A program made the translations under genes and the position numbers. Below the pieces are notes generated by a model, which saw only the letters and a program-made list of their open reading frames with translations, did no database searches and was not told the origin of the DNA. From Clostridium swellfunianum (GTDB lineage Bacteria > Bacillota > Clostridia > Clostridiales > Clostridiaceae), in contig NZ_JAMOFV010000006.1 in NCBI RefSeq assembly GCF_023656515.1, forward strand, positions 1,277,354 through 1,341,353: a DNA stretch of 64,000 nt, given 5' to 3'. Shown in pieces: positions 51,528 through 58,325 of this stretch; within the stretch, counting starts at the first letter, position 1; every line of letters starts with the position of its first letter.

Positions 51528-53489
51528 TTAATTGAAGGCCTTCCAGAGGCTGCCCTGTGTGTTTATTATTGACATTATATCTTTAAATGGTATTTTAAAC
51601 GTCGGAAATCCTGCTGCATAAGGTGCTATTTCATATGGTGTAAAATAAAGGTATAGATTATTTTCATCTATATAAAAAGGCTGATTGGGTTGTATGCCTT
51701 TATAAGAATCAGGAAATACGTATTCATACTGTGGCTGGGTTTTTATCATATTTCCTACGATATCGCTAAGCACTTCTACATAATTACTGTTTAGCTTAAA
51801 TAAATCTTTAAGCTCATAAAAGCTTCCACTTACTAGGTCTATATGCGGATAAGCCTTTGTAGGCATGCCATGAGCTGCACCAAAAGGAAAATCATAACCA
51901 TTTAATTCGAGAACAAGCAAGTTCTTTTTGAAAAACTCTACTGAAAAGTCTCCAGAATAGCTTGATTCAAGCTGAACATTTCCTGGAATGTCTTTAACCT
52001 GCGAAAGCTTCTTTAACTTATTATTTACATCAAGTTGTACCCTTTTGTTCTTCATTCCCTCTATTTGTGGATAGTACACCAAATAATCCTTATTAGGATT
52101 AAACTTTTGTTCAATTACTTTATACTGATTATCGAGAGGAATCGTTGTATTCTGCTTCCAAACCAGCTTTCCCTGCATATTATAGTAGGATGTTCTATTA
52201 TCCACAAAAGCCTTTATTAATTCTCCTTGAATTATCAAACTTCCACCTCCGCTGACAATTGGCATTGTTTTTACTATCCTTCCACTCTTATCAATAAAGA
52301 ATGTATTTTTATTGTCTGAGGCAGAAGCTAAGCCTCTATTATATTTTTCTATATTATTATAAATAAAATCTGTAAGGAAGGTTCCATTTGTATCAGCAAC
52401 AGCATACTTTGAACCCATATACGGCTTTTCAATGTCTGTAGCTTTTCCTACACTTACCCTGTTTTCTCCAAGCAAATTCAGATTATCATACAGAGGCTTA
52501 ATTACAATACTTCCCTTCCTATCGATAAGCCCATATTTAGTTTTATAACCAGCTGCAGCATTTATAACAGCTCTTCCATTCTCAAAACCTTGTGTCCCTT
52601 CAAATTGAGGCTGTATTACGATGTTCCCTCTTAAGTCAATATAACCATATTTTTCACCAGCCTCTTTTTGGAAGATTAATAATCCGTCGCCTAAATTTCC
52701 AACAAAGTTATAATTAAAAGTTTGAAGCACCTTGCCCTTTAAATTTATAATAGCATAATGCTTATCATTTATTTTAACCAAAGCTATTCCATTTATAAAA
52801 TCGCTAGCCTCTTCAAATTTTTGAGGTATTACTTCATTGCCCATTCTGTCTAAATATCCATAAATATATTTTTCTGAAGATCCTAATCCCCCAAATTGTG
52901 CTCTACCATTTCTAAAACTTCCTATATAATTATAGGCCTTTGATGTTATTTCTTTTCCAGCCTCATCTATTATCTTAGCACCCGACTTGTCTCTAACTAT
53001 AGCCCTGCCTTCTGAAAATTCGTCTATGCTGTCATATTTAGGCTTAAGTACATAATTTCCTTTGGTATCTATAAGCCCAAAAATATTATTTTCTCCTGCA
53101 ATAGCAAGACCACTCTTCTGGAAGTTAAAAGCATAGTCGAACCTAGGTTTTATTACAAATTGGCCTTTATTATCAATGTAGCCGTATTTAATTCCACCTA
53201 TAACCTTAACAGGAGCTAAAGATAAATTCCTTGCTTTATTTCCTAAATCCAATCGTGATTTTTGACTTACATTAGATAAAACATACCAGTTATTTTCTTC
53301 TCTCTTAAGAGCTATAGTATATCTTGCTCCCTCTAAGCTATAAAAAGCAATCACTTCGTTTTCATAGTCATTATCTACATCTCTTAAAAATATAGCTGGT
53401 CTCTTATATTGATCCTTACTTATAAGCAATCTGGCTTCAGGCGGTAAAAAATTATTAACAATACTAATTAAACAGTTTCTGCACGGCAT
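51528..53489 (-). CDS. WG-repeat protein with C-terminal DUF3298-like domain
   Basis: 653 residues. An N-terminal 75-residue region (PPEARLLISKDQYKRPAIFLRDVDNDYENEVIAFY) resembles the FG-GAP-like or DUF-type start found in clostridial relatives. Eight or nine WG (KWG) repeats follow, about 100-400, of the type YGYIDNKGQFVIKPRFDYAFNF. A C-terminal domain of about 150 residues, FKIPFKDI at the end, looks like DUF3298. No signal peptide is visible with this start (MPCRNCLISIVNNF). WG repeats form beta-propeller-like surfaces for binding; ligands unknown. AAGGGAA precedes the ATG. Confidence 0.87.
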   Translation of the reverse strand: MPCRNCLISIVNNFLPPEARLLISKDQYKRPAIFLRDVDNDYENEVIAFYSLEGARYTIALKREENNWYVLSNVSQKSRLDLGNKARNLSLAPVKVIGGIKYGYIDNKGQFVIKPRFDYAFNFQKSGLAIAGENNIFGLIDTKGNYVLKPKYDSIDEFSEGRAIVRDKSGAKIIDEAGKEITSKAYNYIGSFRNGRAQFGGLGSSEKYIYGYLDRMGNEVIPQKFEEASDFINGIALVKINDKHYAIINLKGKVLQTFNYNFVGNLGDGLLIFQKEAGEKYGYIDLRGNIVIQPQFEGTQGFENGRAVINAAAGYKTKYGLIDRKGSIVIKPLYDNLNLLGENRVSVGKATDIEKPYMGSKYAVADTNGTFLTDFIYNNIEKYNRGLASASDNKNTFFIDKSGRIVKTMPIVSGGGSLIIQGELIKAFVDNRTSYYNMQGKLVWKQNTTIPLDNQYKVIEQKFNPNKDYLVYYPQIEGMKNKRVQLDVNNKLKKLSQVKDIPGNVQLESSYSGDFSVEFFKKNLLVLELNGYDFPFGAAHGMPTKAYPHIDLVSGSFYELKDLFKLNSNYVEVLSDIVGNMIKTQPQYEYVFPDSYKGIQPNQPFYIDENNLYLYFTPYEIAPYAAGFPTFKIPFKDIMSIINTQGSLWKAFN

Positions 53490-53577
53490 ATCATATTCCC
53501 TTCATTAAATTGTTGCTATAAATATCATATGAAATATAAGTAGTAACTGTGCTTATATACATTTCTACAGCATTGGT

Positions 53578-53609
53578 AACAATACAAGAATATAGGAATA
53601 TAAGAATTT
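53578..53609. repeat. Short 8-bp-register array of the same family as in the RtcB leader
   Basis: Four 8-base units read on the plus strand: AACAATAC, AAGAATAT, AGGAATAT, AAGAATTT. Their complements ATATTCTT, ATATTCCT and GTATTGTT are near-identical to units at 14992-15095. It lies in the gap between the LysM gene and the start of the WG-repeat gene. Confidence 0.6.
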
Positions 53610-53644
53610 ATATGGCTAATAAATTTCAATTTATATTTTAAAAC

Positions 53645-53670
53645 ACAAAAAACAGGAGTCCCCTCCTGTT
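53645..53670 (-). terminator. Terminator of the LysM gene
   Basis: An 8-bp stem, AACAGGAG (53651-53658) with CTCCTGTT (53663-53670), loop of four bases; on the minus strand TTTTTTGTG follows. Confidence 0.88.
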
Positions 53671-53675
53671 TTTGA

Positions 53676-54881
53676 TTATCTTCCGTTTGCTTTTAATATA
53701 TTTGCCTGGTGAACTGGATCTATTACTGGATCTGAATGCCCTACTGAATTGTAAAAATATAGGTCACAATGTCCGGCCATGCCGTTTGTATAATTGTCTG
53801 TGGAACTATGAGGCATACCCGTTAAGCTTACTGCCATCTGATAATTTACTCCACCCTTAGTGAAAGTTAACACCATTGGTCTTTTATGATCATTGTTCCA
53901 AGACCAAGTTCCGTATATAGATTTCATTATATCCGTATCCTGTTGAGTTAATGTTACTATGTCACTGTGGTTTGAGCCACCATAGTATCTAATGTTAAAA
54001 GTCTTTCCTGTTGCAAGGTCTCTTAAAGTTCCTGTTGTTCCTACTGTCCAGAGTCTCATGGCATTATCCCAAGTATAGATATCACCATAGTTGCTATTTA
54101 CTCTTGCAGTCATCATTGTTATACCTACTGGTTTTGTTGCTACATTTGAGTTAACTGGTATAGTCAATATTTGATTTGGCATAACGTAATCTTTAACAAG
54201 CATGTTTGTTTTCATTATTGCATCTACAGTTGTCTTATACTTTTGAGCTAAAGTCCAAAGATTATCTCCAGATACCACTTTGTAGTTCACAGTTTCAATA
54301 ACTGGTGCAGATGGAACCGGCGCAGGAGCAGGAGTCTGTACTAAACTTCCTTGTATCTTCAATACTTGTCCAACATATATCGTTGTAGAAGTTAAATTAT
54401 TAAGCTTCATTATATCTTCAACTGTAGTACCATATTTCTTCGCTAGAGTTGATAGATTATCTCCTGAAACCACTTTATACTCAATGGTTCCTGTTGAAAC
54501 AGAAATTGGAGCTGCTGTTTCAGCTATCTTTATCACTTGCCCAATCTTTAGGGTTGTAGTAGTTAAATTATTAAGCTTCACTAAGCTATCAACAGTTGTC
54601 CCATACTTTCTTGAAATTAGCCATAAAGTATCCCCAACTTGAACTATATGTATTGGGGAAACCTTTAGAGTTTGTCCAACATAAATAACATCGGAAGTAA
54701 GTCCATTCCAACTCTTTAAATCACTAACTGATACCTTGTAAGCTGCAGCTATCCTCCAAAGTGAATCACCAGAAACCACGTTATAGGTTGTTTGAGTTTC
54801 TGCAGCAAAAGCCGCTGTAGGAATAAATGTGCTTGATAATATAATTGCTGACACTACAACTGAAAGAAGTTTTCTTTTCAT
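53676..54881 (-). CDS. Secreted four-LysM cell-wall-binding protein with uncharacterised C-terminal domain
   Basis: About 401 residues. ATG at 54881 (MKRKLLSVVV) with AGGGGGC; the longer frame to 54920 lies before the ribosome binding site. Signal peptide to AAFAAE. Four LysM repeats follow, about residues 32-75, 80-122, 135-178 and 200-243, each with a V-x-S-G-D-S/N-L-W-type opening, for peptidoglycan binding. The C-terminal 140 residues (RVNSNYGDIYTWDNAMRLW, then GMPHSSTDNYTNGMAGHCDLYFYNSVGH) form a conserved-looking domain with paired His and a Cys near the end; I do not recognise it as a known hydrolase. It is a wall protein or spore-coat-type enzyme. Confidence 0.88.
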   Translation of the reverse strand: MKRKLLSVVVSAIILSSTFIPTAAFAAETQTTYNVVSGDSLWRIAAAYKVSVSDLKSWNGLTSDVIYVGQTLKVSPIHIVQVGDTLWLISRKYGTTVDSLVKLNNLTTTTLKIGQVIKIAETAAPISVSTGTIEYKVVSGDNLSTLAKKYGTTVEDIMKLNNLTSTTIYVGQVLKIQGSLVQTPAPAPVPSAPVIETVNYKVVSGDNLWTLAQKYKTTVDAIMKTNMLVKDYVMPNQILTIPVNSNVATKPVGITMMTARVNSNYGDIYTWDNAMRLWTVGTTGTLRDLATGKTFNIRYYGGSNHSDIVTLTQQDTDIMKSIYGTWSWNNDHKRPMVLTFTKGGVNYQMAVSLTGMPHSSTDNYTNGMAGHCDLYFYNSVGHSDPVIDPVHQANILKANGR

Positions 54882-54934
54882 AAAATAGCCCCCTGTATTC
54901 GACATTTTTTGTAGTTCCATTATAACCGATTTCA

Positions 54935-54969
54935 GGGTAAAAAAAAGCAGGGAACTAAACCCTGCTTTT
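54935..54969 (-). terminator. Terminator of the FMN-binding lipoprotein gene
   Basis: Perfect 10-bp stem, AAAAGCAGGG (54943-54952) with CCCTGCTTTT (54960-54969); on the minus strand TTTTTTACCC follows. Confidence 0.92.
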
Positions 54970-55000
54970 CCATCTAATTTACCTATAGCAGTAACCCCTG

Positions 55001-55345
55001 CTATTTTTTTGCTTGCTCTAAAGCCTTGCTAACAGCTTCTAAAACTCCCTTTGAGGAATTTGTTGCTCCGCTTATAGCCTCAACTCCATCAGTTCCTTGC
55101 TTTTTAATTATATCCGGAATCATGTTTTGTTGGACACCTTCAACTAAAGTTTTAGTTTCCTTCTGTTCTACAAGCTTAACATCTTTAATCTTTCCCTTTT
55201 CAACTTGTACAGAAACCTTTATATCAGAAGAAGCTCCTCTTCCAGTACCTTCATAAGTTCCATCTTTATATTTTCCACTGCTGCAGCCAACTAATAATAC
55301 TGCAGTTAAAGCTGCTGCTGCAAATATATTAACTATTTTTTTCAT
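55001..55345 (-). CDS. FMN-binding lipoprotein (FMN_bind domain)
   Basis: 114 residues. Signal peptide and lipobox (VGC), then one FMN_bind domain: YKDGTYEGTGRGASSDIKVSVQVEKGKI and the covalent flavinylation motif DGVEAISGATNSSKGV, where a Thr takes FMN from an ApbE transferase. Located outside the cell, it would pass electrons between the membrane and the FAD lipoprotein encoded just upstream (99-base gap with a 12-bp hairpin). GGAGAGAAAACGT precedes the ATG. No apbE lies in the window. Confidence 0.92.
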   Translation of the reverse strand: MKKIVNIFAAAALTAVLLVGCSSGKYKDGTYEGTGRGASSDIKVSVQVEKGKIKDVKLVEQKETKTLVEGVQQNMIPDIIKKQGTDGVEAISGATNSSKGVLEAVSKALEQAKK

Positions 55346-55379
55346 ACGTTTTCTCTCCTTCTATTCTTAATAAGGGGTA

Positions 55380-55412
55380 TTGACTAAGCTAGTTGTACAT
55401 TAGCTTAGTCAA
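55380..55412 (-). promoter_or_regulatory. Intercistronic hairpin between the FAD and FMN lipoprotein genes
   Basis: Perfect 12-bp inverted repeat, TTGACTAAGCTA (55380-55391) with TAGCTTAGTCAA (55401-55412), loop of nine. There is no T-run on the minus strand, so it probably stabilises or processes the mRNA and sets unequal expression rather than terminating it. Confidence 0.6.
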
Positions 55413-55443
55413 TTATCTATAATGAAATTATTGGGGGCTATTG

Positions 55444-56865
55444 TTATTTTGCTAAAGCAGCTGCATTTCTTCCTGCTATTCTACCGAATGTAACTATATC
55501 AGCAAGCGCATTTCCACCTAGTCTATTTCCACCGTGAACCCCTCCAGTAACCTCTCCTGCTGCGAATAGGCCCTTTATAGGTTGTCCATCAGCATTTACT
55601 ACTTGAGCATTTGTGTTTATAACTATTCCACCCATTGTATGGTGAACAGCTGGAGTAACCTCTATTGCATAAACTTTGCCTTGATTTAGTTGTCTTGGCA
55701 TATCTGCTCTCTTAAATTCTGCATCACTCTTAGCTGCAACTGCATCGTTGTAGGTTTTTATTGATGCTTCAAAAGCTGTTTTATCTATCTTAAGCTTATC
55801 TGCTAACTCTGAAACACTGTTTGCCTCAGTTACTAAATTCATGTTGAAGTATTCTTCTGTAGCTTTTAAGCTTTTCCTCATACCATCGTCAAAGAAAAGA
55901 TAAGCAACTTTATCCTTCTGTGAAAGAATAGCCTTTGAAACTACGTCTCTTGTTTCAAGCTCATTTATAAATCTTTTTCCATCTTTATTTATAAGGATTG
56001 CTCCATTTCCTCTAACAGCTTCAGTAACCATTACAGCCTTACCTGGCACAACTGTTGGGTGTGTTTGGATTTCCTTCATATCAACTAAATTAGCTCCTAG
56101 CTTTGTAGCAAGATCAATTCCGTCTCCGGTTGCTCCTGCATGGTTAGTTGTAGCAAATCCTTTAAGGTTTGGATCATACTTAACAACCATGTTTTCATTA
56201 GCTGAGAACCCACCTGCTGCTATAACTACTGCCTTAGCATTTATTGTGTATTCTTTTCCTTCTTTGTTTGTTGCCTTAACTCCAGAAACCTTTCCTTCCT
56301 TATCAACAACAACTTCTGTAGCCTTGTTCCAAAGTCTTACATCTATCTTTCTATCCTCAGCAGCCTTCTTAAGAGTTGCAACTATTTCTGCTCCTACTGC
56401 TCCTCCACCTGTTGGTCTGTGAGTTCTGTTAACACTTGCTCCTGCCATTCTACCAACGTCGCTTAGGTCTCCACCTAGTTTAGTTATCCAAGCAACTGAG
56501 TCTTTAGCATTTGTTGCTAATACTTTAACTAATTCAGGGTTGTTCTTATTGTATCCACCCTTCATAGTATCCTCTATCATAAGTTCAACGCTGTCTTTTA
56601 CTCCAGCCTTTTCTTGTTGAGGAGTTCCAGCTGCGTTTAGTCCTCCTGTTGCTCTGTTAGTGTTTCCACCAACTATAGGCATTTTTTCTAAAACTACTAC
56701 TTTTTTTGTTCCATTTTCATAAGCTTCAACTGCTGCTGAAAGCCCTGCTCCACCAGCTCCTATAATAACTATATCTGCACTTTCTGTCTTTGCGCATCCA
56801 GCAAACATGGCTGTAGGTGCTGCAATCAATGCTGCCATAACTAATGATAATACCTTTTTCTTCAT
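55444..56865 (-). CDS. FAD-dependent fumarate-reductase-like lipoprotein (flavocytochrome c family)
   Basis: 473 residues, ATG at 56865 (MKKKVLSLVM) behind GGAGGGGA. Lipobox (AGC) at about residue 22 anchors it outside. The FAD motif DIVIIGAGGAGLSAAVEA is at about 31-48, and family features include VGGNTNRATGGLNAAGTPQQ, TGGGAVGAEIV and HHTMGGIVINTNAQV, ending GGVHGGNRLGGNALADI. It belongs to the fumarate/urocanate/methacrylate reductase superfamily, but lacks heme-binding CxxCH motifs. Electrons probably come from the FMN lipoprotein next door. The acceptor (fumarate or another enoate) is inferred, and a DcuSR-like two-component system follows upstream. Confidence 0.9.
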   Translation of the reverse strand: MKKKVLSLVMAALIAAPTAMFAGCAKTESADIVIIGAGGAGLSAAVEAYENGTKKVVVLEKMPIVGGNTNRATGGLNAAGTPQQEKAGVKDSVELMIEDTMKGGYNKNNPELVKVLATNAKDSVAWITKLGGDLSDVGRMAGASVNRTHRPTGGGAVGAEIVATLKKAAEDRKIDVRLWNKATEVVVDKEGKVSGVKATNKEGKEYTINAKAVVIAAGGFSANENMVVKYDPNLKGFATTNHAGATGDGIDLATKLGANLVDMKEIQTHPTVVPGKAVMVTEAVRGNGAILINKDGKRFINELETRDVVSKAILSQKDKVAYLFFDDGMRKSLKATEEYFNMNLVTEANSVSELADKLKIDKTAFEASIKTYNDAVAAKSDAEFKRADMPRQLNQGKVYAIEVTPAVHHTMGGIVINTNAQVVNADGQPIKGLFAAGEVTGGVHGGNRLGGNALADIVTFGRIAGRNAAALAK

Positions 56866-56898
56866 TCCTATTTCCCCTCCCAATGTTGTTATACCAAA

Positions 56899-56927
56899 AG
56901 TATATTTGTTAATTAACAAACAATCAA
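56899..56927 (-). promoter_or_regulatory. Promoter of the FAD lipoprotein gene with a palindrome inside its spacer
   Basis: On the minus strand TTGATT (56922-56927), 17 bases, TATACT (56899-56904). The spacer consists almost entirely of the perfect 16-bp palindrome TTTGTTAATTAACAAA (56905-56920), a likely operator. It resembles a Rex half-site pair, but the half-sites abut instead of being 4 bases apart. Confidence 0.75.
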
Positions 56928-56932
56928 TTTTA

Positions 56933-56967
56933 TGGTCTTTTATTTCTTTTTGGTCTTTATGGTCTTT
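56933..56967 (-). promoter_or_regulatory. 9-bp direct repeats just upstream of the FAD lipoprotein promoter
   Basis: TGGTCTTT on the plus strand (AAAGACCA on the minus) at 56933-56940, 56951-56958 and 56960-56967, with a degenerate copy (ATTTCTTT) at 56942-56949: four steps of exactly 9 bases. The block ends 5 bases from the -35 box. Position and period fit activator sites, plausibly for the DcuR-like regulator at 57626-58309. Confidence 0.7.
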
Positions 56968-57238
56968 AAGTGGGTAATAGCTGGCAGCATAAAAATTATC
57001 TGAATTTATTCATTGTAATTGTGGTGTAATAAGCTACACTGATACTTTAAATACAAGATATGGTATAATTTAATTATGGTTTGTTTCAAACTTGTAAAAT
57101 GGGTGAACGAACTTAATTATTAGTTGAGCTTTTTTATGTATCAATTATCAATAATATGAGAGTGTATATGTTTTAGATAAAGTGTAGACAAAATAAATAT
57201 ATAGAAAAATATATTTTGAAATGAAGGAGTGATAAAGT
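56968..57238 (+). other. AT-rich intergenic stretch with an extended -10 candidate
   Basis: Mostly AT-rich without a gene. TGGTATAAT at 57061-57069 could start a plus-strand transcript for the small membrane peptide at 57239; no good -35 is visible, and the leader would be about 165 bases. I see no riboswitch or clear terminator here. Confidence 0.35.
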
Positions 57239-57388
57239 ATGGCCCTAGGTCTTATTTTAACAATAGCTGCAATTATAGGAATAATCTACGGTAAAAAAAA
57301 TAAAAATCAAATCCTAGTAATAACCTCTGCAATCCTGTTGGCTGTGATTGCAGCTATAGGAATATATTTTTTTAAAGACCCTTATTAA
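57239..57388 (+). CDS. 49-residue two-helix membrane peptide
   Basis: ATG at 57239 with an excellent GAAGGAG (57223-57229) 9 bases upstream. The product MALGLILTIAAIIGIIYG, then KKNKNQ, then ILVITSAILLAVIAAIGIYFF, ends KDPY: two membrane helices joined by a basic turn. Such peptides are common in clostridia and can be regulatory or toxins. It sits between the FAD reductase gene and its two-component system but on the opposite strand. The good ribosome binding site and the amphiphilic organisation make me believe it; no homologue is recognised. Confidence 0.6.
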   Translation: MALGLILTIAAIIGIIYGKKNKNQILVITSAILLAVIAAIGIYFFKDPY

Positions 57389-57526
57389 AGGTTAGGATTG
57401 AAATAGAACAACTATGGCACGAGAATACACTAATTATGCAATCAAGTTATGTATCCTTTTCTAAGTCAACGAAATACTTGAAGTGATTATAAATAAAAGG
57501 CCTTGCAGCCTTCTCCTTCACAGAGC

Positions 57527-57582
57527 AAAAAGTTAAAAAGTTAAGAAGTTAACTTCTTAACTTTTTAACTTTTTAACTTTTT
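57527..57582. repeat. 8-bp-register array with a perfect 48-bp palindrome
   Basis: Seven 8-base units: AAAAAGTT twice, AAGAAGTT, AACTTCTT, then AACTTTTT three times. The first six make a perfect palindrome (57527-57574). It is 44 bases past the DcuR-like gene stop (57626) and could end that transcript. It shares 8-base phasing, palindromic units and a GCGAG-x7-GC-x-GCAA-like right border (57589 onward) with the array at 14992-15095. The stretch 57389-57526 otherwise shows nothing I can name. Confidence 0.75.
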
Positions 57583-57625
57583 CTTCCGCGAGATAAAGCA
57601 GCAACTGATGATTTAAAATGTTTTG

Positions 57626-58309
57626 CTAGCATATAGCTCTATAAAAATGTGTCGGCCTTCCTATCTTTCCGTACTCAACCTCTAGCTGCAGCTTGTTTTC
57701 TTTAACCATATAGTCTAGATATCTTCTTACTGTAACTCTTGCCATTCCAAGGTCATCTGCCAGTTCATCCGCAGTAAAGAAGGATTTTTTATTTTGCGCT
57801 GCCATCATTATCTGCTCATAGGTATGCACACTTAAACCTTTAGTTAGATTCATTTCCTCCTTAACCATAGGCTCTTTAACTGAACTTAGAATAAACTTAT
57901 CTATAGTATCCTGCTGCACTTCCTCACACACGTTTATGCTCTCATATCTTTTTTTGTACTGTGTTAGAGCTTCCTTAAATCTTTCGAAGGTGAAGGGTTT
58001 TACAAGATAATCTACAGCACCGTATCTGAAGGCTTCCTGAACAGCGCCAATGCTTTTGTCTGCTGTTATGAGTATGGCGTCTGAACTTAATTCTTTGCTT
58101 CTTATCCATTTTAAAAGTTCTAGACCATTGCCCTTTAGCAGGAATACATCCAATAAGATTAGATCAGGAGAAAGCTCCTGAATTTTTTCTTTAGCTTCTT
58201 CAACATTTCCAGTGCGATGAATAACCTTGAAGCCGCTTAATTTACCTACAAATTTTGTATTTATATCCATAACCATTGGATCATCTTCAATTAGCATGAC
58301 CTTTATCAT
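57626..58309 (-). CDS. CitB/DcuR-type response regulator
   Basis: 227 residues. Receiver domain (1-120): VMLIEDDPMVMDIN, Asp in LILLDVFLLKGNG at about 54, and the Lys in LVKPFTFERF. The C-terminal part has a winged helix (FTADELADDLGMARVTVRRYLDYM) as in DcuR/CitB/MalR. The kinase gene lies upstream by 16 bases. Targets are likely the FAD/FMN lipoprotein genes, which carry 9-bp repeats in their promoter. The start follows GGAGGTGTTTTAA. Confidence 0.92.
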   Translation of the reverse strand: MIKVMLIEDDPMVMDINTKFVGKLSGFKVIHRTGNVEEAKEKIQELSPDLILLDVFLLKGNGLELLKWIRSKELSSDAILITADKSIGAVQEAFRYGAVDYLVKPFTFERFKEALTQYKKRYESINVCEEVQQDTIDKFILSSVKEPMVKEEMNLTKGLSVHTYEQIMMAAQNKKSFFTADELADDLGMARVTVRRYLDYMVKENKLQLEVEYGKIGRPTHFYRAIC

Positions 58310-58325
58310 TTAAAACACCTCCATT

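Noticed and set aside
56905-56920. Rex (redox repressor) operator
   Set aside because: The half-sites TTGTTAA and TTAACAA abut, whereas Rex sites keep four bases between; kept only as an unnamed palindrome.
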